Positions 27,155 to 36,512 of a stretch of 64,000 nucleotides of DNA are shown in pieces (position 1 is the stretch's first letter; each line of letters starts with the position of its first letter). The stretch is from the NCBI GenBank assembly GCA_905339215.1, contig CAJPFN010000096.1, positions 1 through 64,000 of the forward strand, in the 5' to 3' direction. The position numbers and the translations under genes are program-made. The notes beneath the pieces are model-generated. The model saw only the letters and a list, made by a program, of their open reading frames with translations, ran no database searches and had not been told where the DNA came from. This DNA is from Rhizobiaceae bacterium (GTDB taxonomy: Bacteria > Pseudomonadota > Alphaproteobacteria > Rhizobiales > Rhizobiaceae).

Positions 27155-28207
27155 ATGACCGACCGCATTCCCGTCTTCGACGGCCACAACGACACGCTGC
27201 TCAGGCTGCTTTCCACCGACGCGGCCAATGCCGAGGCGCTGTTCGTCGAAGGCGGCAAAGGCGGCCACATCGACCTGCCCAGGGCGCGGGCGGGCGGTTT
27301 CGCCGGCGGCATGTTCGCCATGTTCCCGCCGCCGGTAGAGAAGCTCAACTTCGATCCGGACCCGGAGGCGAAGGCCTACGACCTGCCGCTGCCCGGCATG
27401 CTGTCGCTCGGCGACGCCCGGGCCTCGACCTTCGCCATGGCATCGATCCTCTACCGGCTGGAGCGGGCCGGCGCGCTCAGCGTCTGCCGCAGTGCGGCAG
27501 ACGTGCGCGCGGCGATGGCCGATGGCCGCCTCGCCGCCGTCTTCCACATCGAGGGCGCCGAGGCGGTCGATCCCGGCCTCGACACGCTGGAGGTTCTCTA
27601 CGCCGCCGGCCTTCGCTCGCTCGGCATCGTCTGGAGCCGGCCGAACGCCTTCGGCCACGGTGTGCCGTTCCGCTTTCCGTCCTCGCCCGACACCGGGCCG
27701 GGCCTGACCGACGCCGGCAAGGCGCTGGTGAATGCCTGCAACCGGCTCGGCATCCTCATCGACCTGTCGCACCTGAACGAGAAGGGTTTCCGCGACGTCG
27801 CCGCGCTCTCCGGCGCGCCGCTGGTCGCGACCCACTCCAACGTGCACGCGCTGTCGCCGCACGCGCGCAACCTGACGCCGTGGCAGCTCGGCGCCATCCG
27901 TGAGTCGGGTGGTATGGTCGGCTTGAACTTCGCCCCCGGCTTCCTGCGCGACGACGGCCGCATGACGTCGGCGACCGACCTCGAGATCATGCTGCGCCAC
28001 GTCGATGCGCTGGTCGAGGCGCTCGGCGAGGACGGCGTCGGCCTCGGCTCGGATTTCGACGGCGCGCTCGTCCCGGCGGCGATCGGCGACGCGGCGGGTC
28101 TCCCCGTTCTTCTCGACGCGCTGCTGGCGCGCGGCTACGGGCGCGAACTGGTGGAGAAGATCGCCTGGAGGAACTGGCTGTCGATGCTGGAGCGGACCAT
28201 CGGGTAG
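27155..28207 (+). CDS. Membrane dipeptidase (renal dipeptidase family, peptidase M19)
   Basis: A 350-residue zinc dipeptidase. The metal-binding signatures are the HND motif in FDGHNDTLL, the bridging Glu in FHIEGAEAV, and His residues in LSHLNEKG and THSNVHAL. A late Asp (GSDFDGAL) completes the site. I see no signal peptide, so despite the family name the protein is probably cytoplasmic. ATG 27155 follows GAAAGAAG. It is divergent from matB. D-amino-acid-containing dipeptides or peptide-linked amines are likely substrates for the family. Confidence 0.88.
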   Translation: MTDRIPVFDGHNDTLLRLLSTDAANAEALFVEGGKGGHIDLPRARAGGFAGGMFAMFPPPVEKLNFDPDPEAKAYDLPLPGMLSLGDARASTFAMASILYRLERAGALSVCRSAADVRAAMADGRLAAVFHIEGAEAVDPGLDTLEVLYAAGLRSLGIVWSRPNAFGHGVPFRFPSSPDTGPGLTDAGKALVNACNRLGILIDLSHLNEKGFRDVAALSGAPLVATHSNVHALSPHARNLTPWQLGAIRESGGMVGLNFAPGFLRDDGRMTSATDLEIMLRHVDALVEALGEDGVGLGSDFDGALVPAAIGDAAGLPVLLDALLARGYGRELVEKIAWRNWLSMLERTIG

Positions 28208-28246
28208 GGGGATTCGGGACGGTTCGGCGGCGGTACGCTCGCGCAA

Positions 28247-28378
28247 CCCCCTCCACCATGCTTCGCATGGTCCCCCTCCCCCGCTGCGCAGGGGAGGATC
28301 CGAGGCTGCGGCCGGCCGCGACGCCGGCTCCTCCCCCCGTTTACGGGGGAGGGGGACCGCCGGAGGCGGTGGAGGGGG
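28247..28378. repeat. Intergenic palindromic repeat, copy 1
   Basis: A 132-base GC-rich composite of several hairpins. Its left edge (28247-28273) is the reverse complement of the motif GGACCATGCGAAGCATGG plus a G-rich tail found in three other places (46261, 48665 and 49469). The right part has CTCCCCCC/GGGGGGAG-like arms. Confidence 0.75.
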
Positions 28379-28399
28379 CGTCTTGTCACGCGGACCGCG

Positions 28400-28648
28400 C
28401 TACCCCGCCGGCGCGAACCGCTTCAGCCATTCCTTGCCGGTGCCGCGTTCGCGGATGATCGGCAGCGGGTCCTGGTGGTCGAGCCGCGAGCAGATGCGGT
28501 AGACCTCCAGCGTCGGCGCGTCCATCAGCCCGCGCTTGTAGAAGAACATCGCCGCGGCATAGCGGGTGCGGCCCGACCAGGGTTCGCCGAGCGGCGTGTT
28601 GACCAGCGCCCACTGCTCGGCGGTTTCTTCTTCGGCGCCGGCGGTCAT
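28400..28648 (-). CDS. Conserved hypothetical protein beside a GcvT-family enzyme
   Basis: An 82-residue soluble protein with no motif I can name. It is rich in Arg, Glu and aromatic residues and ends GKEWLKRFAPAG. Its ATG at 28648 overlaps the stop of the upstream GcvT-like gene (TGATG), so the two are translationally coupled and probably act together. A subunit or accessory role in demethylation is an inference from position only. Confidence 0.72.
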   Translation of the reverse strand: MTAGAEEETAEQWALVNTPLGEPWSGRTRYAAAMFFYKRGLMDAPTLEVYRICSRLDHQDPLPIIRERGTGKEWLKRFAPAG

Positions 28649-29880
28649 CAAAAGATTCCCGGCGGGCTGGCGGTGCGTCGCGCCAGCTTGACGAAGGGCC
28701 TGGGCACGACCTTCGCTCGCTTCATCAGCTTCTGGTACTGCAGCTCGCGCATGGCGTAGATCTCGACCCAGAGATCGTCGACGACCGTGTCGCCATAGGG
28801 CCGCTCGAGACTGGCGATGGCGATGTTGCGCTTGGCCGTCGGCGACCAGATCGCGGCGCTGACCAGGCCGACCTCCTTCTTGGCGCGATGGTAGACGATG
28901 GCGTGCTCGGCCGGCACGTTGCCCTCGATCTCGAGGCCGACGAGAATGCGGCGCAGCGTCTTGTTCCGGCGCGCCGCCTCGATGGCGCGGCGGCCGTTGT
29001 AGTGGCCGGCCTTGGCGGCGTCGATCATGAAGCCGAGCCCGATCTCGTCGGGTTGGCGCACGCGGTCGGCGCGCACGGCGTGCTCGGCCGTGGCGAAGTC
29101 GGCATTGGCGACGATCAGCCCGGCCTCGATGCGGGCGCGGTTCAGCGCCGCGTAGCCGATGGCGCGGATGCCGTGGACACGGCCCGCGGCAAACAGCCGG
29201 TCCCACAGCGACAGCGCCGCTCCCGCCGGCACGAACAGTTCGTAACCGAGGTCGCCGGTGAAGCCGGTGCGCGAGACGGTGACGCTGCCGCCTTCATGCG
29301 GGAAGTCGGCGAGGTCAAAGGCCTTCAGCCGCTCCGAGCCGGCGAAGCCGGCGTCGCGCAGCACGACCCACGACGTCGGCCCCTGCAGCGCCAGGCCGGC
29401 GACGGCTTCCGTCTCCTCCTCGATCGCCACGTCGTAGCCGATGGCGCTGTCCAGCAGCCAGGGCAGGTGCCGCTCCTGGCAGCACAGGCGGAAGCGGTCG
29501 GCTGCGAGCCGGAACAGCGTGCCGTCGTCGAGAACGTGGCCCTCGTCGTCGCACCAGGCCGTGTAGTGGACGCGGCCGACGCCGAGCTTCGTCACGTCGC
29601 GCAGCGTCAGCCGGTCGAGATAGGCTTCGGCGTCCGGCCCTTCGATCCGGTACTTCACCATCGGCGAGATGTCGAACACCGCGGCCTGGCTGCGGATGGC
29701 GAAGAACTCCAGCTCCTCGTCCCATAGCGACTGCGGCGCCTTGTAGCCGGCCCAGGTATACCAGTCCTCCTGGCGTCCCAGCGCCTCCAGCCGCGGCTGG
29801 AACGGCGAGGCCAGGCGCAGCGTGCGGAAATGGTCCTGAGCGGCGTGGCGGGCGGGGGGGATCATTGAATCCGTGGTCAT
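28648..29880 (-). CDS. Aminomethyltransferase-family protein (GcvT/DmdA-like)
   Basis: A 410-residue folate-dependent methyltransferase of the GcvT fold. The N-terminal folate-binding part has the family's VFDISPMVKYRIEGPDA and LDRLTLRDV segments. SRTGFTGDLGYELFV is the typical GcvT signature, and a C-terminal barrel domain completes it. Such enzymes (GcvT, DmdA, sarcosine and dimethylglycine enzymes) move a methyl or methylene group from a substrate to tetrahydrofolate. The substrate here is unknown. It lies downstream of two flavoproteins of the same strand, after a palindromic repeat. Confidence 0.82.
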   Translation of the reverse strand: MTTDSMIPPARHAAQDHFRTLRLASPFQPRLEALGRQEDWYTWAGYKAPQSLWDEELEFFAIRSQAAVFDISPMVKYRIEGPDAEAYLDRLTLRDVTKLGVGRVHYTAWCDDEGHVLDDGTLFRLAADRFRLCCQERHLPWLLDSAIGYDVAIEEETEAVAGLALQGPTSWVVLRDAGFAGSERLKAFDLADFPHEGGSVTVSRTGFTGDLGYELFVPAGAALSLWDRLFAAGRVHGIRAIGYAALNRARIEAGLIVANADFATAEHAVRADRVRQPDEIGLGFMIDAAKAGHYNGRRAIEAARRNKTLRRILVGLEIEGNVPAEHAIVYHRAKKEVGLVSAAIWSPTAKRNIAIASLERPYGDTVVDDLWVEIYAMRELQYQKLMKRAKVVPRPFVKLARRTASPPGIF

Positions 29881-29895
29881 GTCGGCGATCCTTCG

Positions 29896-30053
29896 CGCCC
29901 CCCTCCGGCCTGCCGGCCATCTCCCCCACGAGGGGGGAGATGGTCAGCTTCGAACTTGCCGCTTGTCCTGCAACGTTGGCGATTGGCGAACTCAGACGCG
30001 ACAGCCAATCTCCCCCCTCGTGGGGGAGATGGCCGGCAGGCCAGAGGGGGGCG
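29896..30053. repeat. Large intergenic inverted repeat, copy 2
   Basis: Two arms of about 48 bases (29896-29943 and 30005-30053) are near-perfect inverted copies containing GCCTGCCGGCCATCTCCCCC, around a 60-base centre. Each arm is itself a hairpin. This arrangement resembles intergenic palindromes known to me from Mesorhizobium genomes. Confidence 0.82.
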
Positions 30054-30085
30054 CCGTAGAGCGCCGGCGGTCAAGGCTCGCTCGC

Positions 30086-31660
30086 TCATTTCGACCTCAT
30101 CGCCAAAATCGTCCGCGCCGCGTTCATGCCCGGCGCGCCGGAGACGCCGCCGCCCGGATGCGAACCGCCGCCGCACAGGTAGAGCCCCTCGACCGGCGTA
30201 TCGTAGCCCGACCAGCCGGATACCGGCCGCGACATCAGCATCTGGTCGGCCTGCAATTCGCCATGGTGCCAGTGGCCGCCGGGCATGCGGTAGCGCCTTT
30301 CGATGTCGGCCGGCGTCAGCAGCTCGGAGGCGAGCACGGAATTGCCGATGCCCGGCGCGTGGGCCTCCAGCCGCGCCATGATCGCCGCGAGCAGCTTCGG
30401 TCGACCGGCCTCCCAGCCTTCCCTGAGTTCATATGGCGCGTACTGAACGACCGCCGACAATACATGCGCGCCGGCGGGCGCCAGCGACGGGTCGGAGAGG
30501 CTGGGGATGGTGATCTCCATCACCGGCTCCGGCGAGAACGCGCCGTATTTCGACGGGTTGAAGGCGCGCTCGACATGTTCGTCGGACGGTGCGATGACCA
30601 GGCGGCCTTTCAGCGTCTCCACCGGCACGCCGTGGAAGGCGGGCAGCCGGTTCAGCGCCAGGTGGAGCTTCGCCGCATCGCCCTTCATGCGGATGTTGCC
30701 GAGCTTGCGCACGAAGCCGGTGTCGACGGCGCGCGTCCCGACCAGGTCGAGGAACGTCGTCTTCGGATTGGCGCCGGAGACGACGGTGGCAGCCCTGATC
30801 TCCTCGCCGCCGGCCAGCGTCACGCCGGTGACGCGGCCCTTGTCGACGCCGATGCGGGCCACCGTCGCGCCGGTGCGGATCGTCACGCCGGCGGCACTCG
30901 CGGCCCTGGCGATCGCCGCAGTCACCGCGCCCATGCCGCCTTTCGGCAGCGCCTGGGCGCCGGGCCTGCCGCCGATCTCGCCGGTGAGCCGATTGTAGAG
31001 CCCGAGCAGCGAGGTCGGCGAACGCGGCCCGAGATGGCAGCCGAGCACGGCGTCGAAGGCGAGAAGCCCGCGCAGGCGCCTGTCCTCAAGATGCTCGTCG
31101 AGCACGTCGGTGACGTTCATCAGCAGCATGCGCAGGAAGTCGCGCATGTCCTCGCGGCCGAGCCGGCGCAGCGACAGCCCGGCCTTGGCCAGCGACGCCG
31201 TCTCGCCCATCGACATGCCGGAAAGGTCGGGCGGCCGGCGGGCGAGGAAGAGCTTCAGCATGCCGGCGTAACGGAAGAGCTGGGCGCGTAACCCGTTCCA
31301 TGCCTCGGCTTCCGTCTTCGAGGCCCCGGAAAGGCGCTCGCCATAGGCGCCGTGCAGGATCAGCGCGTCTCCGCCCTCGGCGAGCGCGACCGAAGGGGTG
31401 TCGCCGGCATCCAGCGTCAGGCCATGCCGTGCGAGGTCGAGCTCGCGCACCACGTCCGGATGCAACCGGTTGAGCACGTGCGCCAGCGCGGAAACGCGGA
31501 ATCCCGGCGCAAAGGCCTCCGTCCGCGCCGCGCCGCCGACGTCGTCGGCGGCTTCGAGCACCGTCACCTTGCGCCCGGCCTTGGCAAGTAGCGCCGCGGC
31601 GACGAGGCCGTTGTGTCCGCCGCCGACAACGACGACGTCGATGGCATCAGATGACGTCAT
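30086..31660 (-). CDS. NAD(P)/FAD-dependent oxidoreductase (PYROXD2/phytoene-desaturase-like), copy A
   Basis: A 524-residue flavoprotein. The N-terminal dinucleotide fold has VVVGGGHNGLVAAALLAKAG and the ribose-binding acidic end VLEA. The C-terminus has the FAD-binding block YLCGGGSHPGGGVSGAPG. This is the pattern of PYROXD2-like proteins, which are related to carotenoid desaturases but work in other pathways. Its start overlaps the end of the sister gene (31647) by 14 bases, so they form an operon. Oxidation of an amine or acyl substrate is inferred from the cluster. Confidence 0.83.
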   Translation of the reverse strand: MTSSDAIDVVVVGGGHNGLVAAALLAKAGRKVTVLEAADDVGGAARTEAFAPGFRVSALAHVLNRLHPDVVRELDLARHGLTLDAGDTPSVALAEGGDALILHGAYGERLSGASKTEAEAWNGLRAQLFRYAGMLKLFLARRPPDLSGMSMGETASLAKAGLSLRRLGREDMRDFLRMLLMNVTDVLDEHLEDRRLRGLLAFDAVLGCHLGPRSPTSLLGLYNRLTGEIGGRPGAQALPKGGMGAVTAAIARAASAAGVTIRTGATVARIGVDKGRVTGVTLAGGEEIRAATVVSGANPKTTFLDLVGTRAVDTGFVRKLGNIRMKGDAAKLHLALNRLPAFHGVPVETLKGRLVIAPSDEHVERAFNPSKYGAFSPEPVMEITIPSLSDPSLAPAGAHVLSAVVQYAPYELREGWEAGRPKLLAAIMARLEAHAPGIGNSVLASELLTPADIERRYRMPGGHWHHGELQADQMLMSRPVSGWSGYDTPVEGLYLCGGGSHPGGGVSGAPGMNAARTILAMRSK

Positions 31661-33266
31661 GGGCCCCGCTCATGTCCTTGATGCCGCGCTTCAGGTCGCG
31701 CAGGATTTCGGCCGCGGCGTTGCGGCCGGGCGCTCCCATGACGCCGCCGCCCGGATGGGTCGACGAGCCGCACATGTAGAGGCCGCCGACCGGCGAGCGG
31801 TACTGCGCGTAGCCCGGCACGGGACGATTGAACAAAAGCTGGTCGAAGGTCAGCTCACCCTGGAAGATGTTGCCTTCGGTCAGCCCCACCTCGGCTTCCA
31901 GCTCGCGCGGGGTGCGCACTTCCATGTGCACGATGCGCTCGCGGAAACCCGGCGAATAGGCGGCGATCTGCGAGATCACGCTTTCGGCGAAGCCGTCGCG
32001 GTCGGCGTCGGTCCACTCGCGGCCCTCCACCTTCGGCGGCGCGTACTGGACGAAGCAGCTCATGAAGTGCTTGCCGGGCGGCGCCATGGTCGGGTCGAGG
32101 GTCGTCGGGATGACCATGTCGATGAACGGATCGGCCGACCAGCGCCCGGCCTTCCAGTCGTCGTAGGCGCGCTCCATGCGCTCGATGGAGTCGGTGAAGT
32201 GCATGTCGGCCTGGAGGCATGGCGAGCCCTCGGGCAGGGCCGGGAACTCGGGCATGGAATCGAGCGCGATGTTGACCTTACCCGACGAGCCGCGGATCTT
32301 GAAGTTCTTCACCCGGCGCAGGAAGGTCTGCGGCAGCTCCTTCTCCTCGACCAGCTTGAGGAAGGTCCGCTTCACGTCGGCGTTGGAGACGACAAACCTG
32401 CCGCGCACCTCCTCGCCGTTCGCCAGCACGACGCCCCCGGCCTTGCCGCCCCTGACGAGCACGCGCGAAACCTCCGCCTCGGTGCGGATCGTGCCGCCCG
32501 ACGCGCGGAAGGAATCGGCAAGCGCCCGCGTCACCGCGCCCATGCCGCCGCGGGCGAATCCCCAGGCGCCGACCGAGCCGTCGACCTCGCCCATGTAGTG
32601 GTGCAAGAGCACGTAGGCGGTGCCCGGCGACATCGGCCCGAGCGCCGTGCCGATGATGCCCGACAGGGCGAAGTTCGCCTTGATGACGTCGGTCTCGAAA
32701 TACTCGTCGAGGAAGTCGGCGATCGACATCGTCCAGAAGCGCAGGGTGAGCGCCATCTCCTCGGCGCTCAGCCCGGCGAACTTCTTTCCCAGATACATCA
32801 GCTCGCCGAGGTCGCGCGGGCGGAAGCTGGTCGGGTCCGGCGCGGTGCGCAAGAGCAGCGGCTGGATGAAGCGGCACTGCCGGGTGACGTCGCGGGCGTA
32901 TCGGTCGTAAGCCTCGGCGTCACGTTTCGAGAAGCGGGCGAACTCGCGTCGGTGGGCATCGTAGTCGCGGTAGTTGGCGAGGTAGTCGCCGTCCTGGGTG
33001 AACACCGCGCCGCCCTCGTAGGGGATCACCTGCAGGCCGTAGCGCGGCAGTTCGAGGTCGCGCATGATCTCGGGGCGGAACAGCGAGCAGACATAGGAGC
33101 AGTTGGAATAGAGGAAGCCGGGCGTCAGCGAGCGGCTGACGGCGGCGCCGCCGATCCAGTCGTTCTTCTCGACGACGAGGACGTCGAGGCCGGCGCGCTG
33201 CAGGTAGCAGGCGTTGACCAGGCCGTTATGCCCGGCTCCTATGACGATCGCGTCCCACGTCTTCAT
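31647..33266 (-). CDS. NAD(P)/FAD-dependent oxidoreductase (PYROXD2/phytoene-desaturase-like), copy B
   Basis: A 539-residue paralogue of the next gene. It has the same N-terminal fold (VIGAGHNGLVNACYLQRAG) and C-terminal FAD block (YMCGSSTHPGGGVMGAPG). It is the first gene of a leftward operon that continues through copy A and the GcvT-like gene. The palindromic operator at 33329-33345 lies 63 bases upstream of its start, between it and the divergent methyltransferase gene. Two different paralogues in tandem suggest two successive oxidations or a heteromer. Confidence 0.83.
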   Translation of the reverse strand: MKTWDAIVIGAGHNGLVNACYLQRAGLDVLVVEKNDWIGGAAVSRSLTPGFLYSNCSYVCSLFRPEIMRDLELPRYGLQVIPYEGGAVFTQDGDYLANYRDYDAHRREFARFSKRDAEAYDRYARDVTRQCRFIQPLLLRTAPDPTSFRPRDLGELMYLGKKFAGLSAEEMALTLRFWTMSIADFLDEYFETDVIKANFALSGIIGTALGPMSPGTAYVLLHHYMGEVDGSVGAWGFARGGMGAVTRALADSFRASGGTIRTEAEVSRVLVRGGKAGGVVLANGEEVRGRFVVSNADVKRTFLKLVEEKELPQTFLRRVKNFKIRGSSGKVNIALDSMPEFPALPEGSPCLQADMHFTDSIERMERAYDDWKAGRWSADPFIDMVIPTTLDPTMAPPGKHFMSCFVQYAPPKVEGREWTDADRDGFAESVISQIAAYSPGFRERIVHMEVRTPRELEAEVGLTEGNIFQGELTFDQLLFNRPVPGYAQYRSPVGGLYMCGSSTHPGGGVMGAPGRNAAAEILRDLKRGIKDMSGAHDVI

Positions 33267-33328
33267 CCGCAGCCGCCCTCCCGGTTGCGGAGGAACTTGC
33301 CATGGCGATGCCTTTTCTGTCCAGCCGT

Positions 33329-33345
33329 ATTGAATGAATGTTCAA
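33329..33345. promoter_or_regulatory. Cluster operator 1 (TTGAA-N6-TTCAA palindrome)
   Basis: ATTGAATGAATGTTCAA lies between the divergent flavoprotein and methyltransferase operons. It matches the two other sites in the cluster through the shared consensus ATTGAAYGRAYRTTCAA. The best candidate ligand is the BetI-like TetR regulator encoded 900 bases away. Confidence 0.7.
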
Positions 33346-33418
33346 CAAACGCTGTTGCAATTTCTCGTTCATGCGCTAGGCTTTGAGCGGTTACAAACCC
33401 TTGGGAAGCCCACGGCCG

Positions 33419-34222
33419 ATGAGTTCAGGCCCAGACGCGGCACCGGAGTACGACGACACGGCGATCCGCTTCCTGGAGGCGCTGTGGGGCGAGGGTTATC
33501 TTTCGCCCGGTGGGCCGGAGGAAGTCGATCGCGTCGTTTCCGGCCTGTCGCTCGAGGGCAAGCGCGTTCTCGACATCGGCTGCGGCTCGGGCGGCATCAC
33601 GCTCCGCCTCGCCGAGGTGCATGGCGCCGCCGAGGCGATCGGCTTCGACGTCGAGCTTCCGGTCATCGAGGCGGCGCGGCGCCGCGCCGCTGCGCGCGGG
33701 CTCGCGGACCGCGTCCGTTTCGTCCAAGCCCCGCCCGGGCCGCTGCCTTTTGCCGACGCCTCATTCGACGTCGTCTTCTCAAAGGACGCGCTGCTCCACG
33801 TGCCCGACAAGGACGCGTTGTTTGCCGAGATCTACCGCGTGCTCGTCCCCGGCGGCGCGTTCGCCGCATCGAACTGGATGATCGGCCACGACGGCGAGCC
33901 GTCCGACGACATGAAGGCCTACGTCGCGGCGGAAGGCCTGTCCTTCTCGATGGCCTCGCCCGCCCGCTACCGCGCGGCGATGGAGCGCGCAGGCTTTCGC
34001 GACGTGGCGACGGTCGACCGCAATCCCTGGTACCGGGAGGTGGCGCGCAGCGAACTCGCCCGGCTCAAGGGACCACTCTACGAGACGGTAGCGGCGGCGG
34101 TGGGTGCGGCCTACGTCGACAAGAACATCAAGACCTGGGAGGCCATGCAGAAGGTGCTTGACAGCGGCGAGCACCGGCCCACTCATCTGCGCGGGTGGAA
34201 GCCCGCCGACGCCGAACGGTAG
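33419..34222 (+). CDS. SAM-dependent class I methyltransferase (N-methyltransferase-like)
   Basis: A 267-residue methyltransferase with motif [11 protein letters not shown], the acidic strand-2 residue in GFDVE, and the post-motif [15 protein letters not shown]. The last resembles phosphoethanolamine and sarcosine/dimethylglycine N-methyltransferases. ATG 33419 follows GGGAAG; a TTG at 33383 is in frame but lacks a ribosome site. It opens a rightward operon with the TetR regulator, a transporter binding protein, a cupin and an amine oxidase. The methyl acceptor is unknown; an N-substrate is suggested by context. Confidence 0.8.
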   Translation: MSSGPDAAPEYDDTAIRFLEALWGEGYLSPGGPEEVDRVVSGLSLEGKRVLDIGCGSGGITLRLAEVHGAAEAIGFDVELPVIEAARRRAAARGLADRVRFVQAPPGPLPFADASFDVVFSKDALLHVPDKDALFAEIYRVLVPGGAFAASNWMIGHDGEPSDDMKAYVAAEGLSFSMASPARYRAAMERAGFRDVATVDRNPWYREVARSELARLKGPLYETVAAAVGAAYVDKNIKTWEAMQKVLDSGEHRPTHLRGWKPADAER

Positions 34223-34228
34223 CCGGCA

Positions 34229-34975
34229 ATGGATGGATCGCCCCTCGCCATGAACACGCCCCAACCGGATGACGAGGCTCCGGAGATCGACAAGCCGGCC
34301 GATCAGGACAGGAAAGGCGAGGGTGAGCGACGCGGGCGCAAGGCGTCGAAGGAACAACGCCGCCAGCAACTGATCGAAGCGACGATCGATTCGCTCGCCA
34401 AACGCGGCTATTCCGACACCACCATGGCCGACGTCGCCGACGGCGCCGGCCTGTCGCGCGGCATCGTCAACTTCCATTTCGAGAGCAAGGAAAAGCTGCT
34501 CGTCGCCACGCTGCAGTACATGGCGGACGAGTATTCGTCGCACTGGCGCAGCGCGCTGGCGCGGGCCGGCCAGGAGCCTGCCGACCGGCTCTGGTCGCTG
34601 GTCGCCGCCGATTTCGACCGCGTCATCTGCAACAAGCGCAAGCTCGCCGCCTGGTGCGCCTTCTGGGGCGAGGCGAAGTCGCGGCCGACCTACCAGGCTC
34701 TGTGCGGCGCCCGCGACGAAGCCTACCAGCAGGTCTTCGTCGACCTCTGCACGGTGCTGAAGCACGAGGGCGACTATGGGTTCGAGCCGAAGGCGCTGGC
34801 GCTGGCGCTCAGCGCCACGCTGGAGGGCCTCTGGCATCGCCTGATGATGGGTACGGAAAGCGTGACCCGCGAGACCTCCTTCCAGGCGGCGGCGGAATTG
34901 CTTGCCTCCGTCTTCCCGCGGCACTTCGTCCGCGACGAAACGGGGGTCCGCCGCCGGGCAATCAAAAGGCCATGA
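34229..34975 (+). CDS. TetR-family regulator, BetI-like
   Basis: A 248-residue repressor. A disordered acidic/basic N-terminal tail of about 35 residues precedes the helix-turn-helix (about 45-90, with TMADVADGAGLSRGIVNFHFESKEKLL). The ligand-binding domain is of the type found in BetI, the choline-responsive repressor. An internal ATG at 34250 could be the real start. As part of the operon preceded by operator 1, it probably regulates itself. By analogy the inducer would be the imported amine or a breakdown product. Confidence 0.86.
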   Translation: MDGSPLAMNTPQPDDEAPEIDKPADQDRKGEGERRGRKASKEQRRQQLIEATIDSLAKRGYSDTTMADVADGAGLSRGIVNFHFESKEKLLVATLQYMADEYSSHWRSALARAGQEPADRLWSLVAADFDRVICNKRKLAAWCAFWGEAKSRPTYQALCGARDEAYQQVFVDLCTVLKHEGDYGFEPKALALALSATLEGLWHRLMMGTESVTRETSFQAAAELLASVFPRHFVRDETGVRRRAIKRP

Positions 34976-34996
34976 AACGATAGAGAGGACGGAACG

Positions 34997-36082
34997 ATGA
35001 CGGCATTGACGGCAGGACGAACCATCACCCTCGCACTCGGCGCGGCGCTTGCGGCGACCGTCGCCATCCCGGCGTTTGCCGAGGACAAGGAACTGACGAT
35101 CTTCGACTGGTCCGGCTACGAGGATCCGGCATTCCATCCGAAATATGTCGCAAAGCACGGCGATTCGCCGACCTTCACCTTCTTCGGCGACGAGGACGAG
35201 GCGTTCGAGAAGCTGCGCTCCGGCTTCAAGACTGACCTCGCCCATCCGTGCTCGCAAAGCGTGGTGAAGTGGCGCGACGCGGGCCTGCTCGAGCCGCTCG
35301 ACACGTCGAAGATCGCCGGCTGGAGCGACCTCAATCCCGGCATCATGGCGATGAAGGATCTCGCCACCGGCCCGGACGGCACTGTCTGGTTCATGCCCTG
35401 GGACTGGGGAAACACCGCACTCACCTTCAACACCGAGAAGATCGACGAGAAGGACGTTTCGTCGCTCAAGGCCTTCGCCGACCCGAAGTTCAAGGACCGC
35501 GTGTCGATCGGCGACAATGTCGACGACGCCTACGCCCTGGCCTCGCTGGCGATCGGCCTCAAGGACTGGACGCAGATGTCGGAGGAGCAGTTCAAGCAGG
35601 CCTCCGATTTCCTCCGCGAGGTGCACAAGAACGTGCGTATCTACTGGGCCGACAACACCGAGATCGTCCAGGCGATGGGCGGCGGGGAGGTCGACCTGGC
35701 GTGGACCTGGAACGACGCCGGCACCCAGCTCGCCAACGAGGGCAAGCCGTTCAAGATCAAGCGCGACACCGAGGAGGGTCTGTCGACCTGGGTCTGCGGC
35801 TATGCGCGCGTAAAGGGCGCCGGGGGTAATGTCGACAAGCTCTACGACTTCCTCTCGGCGGTGAACGACGATCCGGAGGTGGCGAAGTACCTGGTGAACG
35901 ACTGGGGCTATGGCCACGCCAACGCCAAGGCGATGGCCGCCGTCGATCCCGCCGTGCTCGCAGAGAAGGGCTACGCCGACGTGCAGAAGTTCGTCGACAA
36001 GACGCTCTTCCAGTCGCCGCTGCCTGCCGAGTTGAAGCTCAAGATGATCGCCGAATTCGAGAAGATCAAAGCCGGCTACTGA
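34997..36082 (+). CDS. Periplasmic binding protein of a polyamine-type ABC transporter (PotD/PotF-like)
   Basis: A 361-residue periplasmic receptor. The signal peptide ends at PAFAED. The mature protein has the family order FDWSGYEDP, FGDEDEAFEKLRSGFKTDL, PWDWGNTALTFN and WTWNDAGTQLA, with several Trp and Asp/Glu residues that could bind a cationic amine. AGAGAGGA precedes ATG 34997. Its permeases and ATPase are encoded 3-7 kb away on the opposite strand under operator 2. Confidence 0.87.
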   Translation: MTALTAGRTITLALGAALAATVAIPAFAEDKELTIFDWSGYEDPAFHPKYVAKHGDSPTFTFFGDEDEAFEKLRSGFKTDLAHPCSQSVVKWRDAGLLEPLDTSKIAGWSDLNPGIMAMKDLATGPDGTVWFMPWDWGNTALTFNTEKIDEKDVSSLKAFADPKFKDRVSIGDNVDDAYALASLAIGLKDWTQMSEEQFKQASDFLREVHKNVRIYWADNTEIVQAMGGGEVDLAWTWNDAGTQLANEGKPFKIKRDTEEGLSTWVCGYARVKGAGGNVDKLYDFLSAVNDDPEVAKYLVNDWGYGHANAKAMAAVDPAVLAEKGYADVQKFVDKTLFQSPLPAELKLKMIAEFEKIKAGY

Positions 36083-36101
36083 CCGGCTGGAGGGAACCGC
36101 A

Positions 36102-36467
36102 ATGCCTGCAACCGTCCACGACTGGGCCGACGTCGCCGAAAGCGAGCCGTTGCCCGGCTTCGTCGGCAAGGTCCTTCATTCAGACACGATGAGCTTCGCC
36201 CTGTGGAGGATCAGGGCGGGCTCCGTGCTCCCCGAGCACAGCCATGTGCACGAGCAGGTCGTGAACATGATCGAAGGGGAGTTCGAGCTCGTGGTCGACG
36301 GCGAAACCTTGTGGCTCGGTCCCGGCATGGTGGCGGCCATCCCGTCTAACGCCCGCCACTCGGCGCGGGCGCTGACCGACTGCCGCATCCTCGACGTCTT
36401 CCAGCCGGTCCGCGAAGACTATCGCAACGGGCTCAGCGCTGCCGTCATCGGCGGCGGCCGCAGCTAG
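36102..36467 (+). CDS. Small cupin-domain protein
   Basis: A 121-residue single-domain cupin. Motif 1 (PEHSHVHEQVVNMIEGEFE) supplies His, His and Glu metal ligands and motif 2 (VAAIPSNARHSARAL) a third His. It starts 19 bases after the binding-protein gene with GGAGGGAA upstream. Such proteins may be isomerases, dioxygenases or ligand sensors; nothing in the sequence decides between these. Confidence 0.82.
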   Translation: MPATVHDWADVAESEPLPGFVGKVLHSDTMSFALWRIRAGSVLPEHSHVHEQVVNMIEGEFELVVDGETLWLGPGMVAAIPSNARHSARALTDCRILDVFQPVREDYRNGLSAAVIGGGRS

Positions 36468-36512
36468 CCCGACGCAAACGCTCCATTCGTCCGAGCCATC
36501 GCTGCTACCGCC

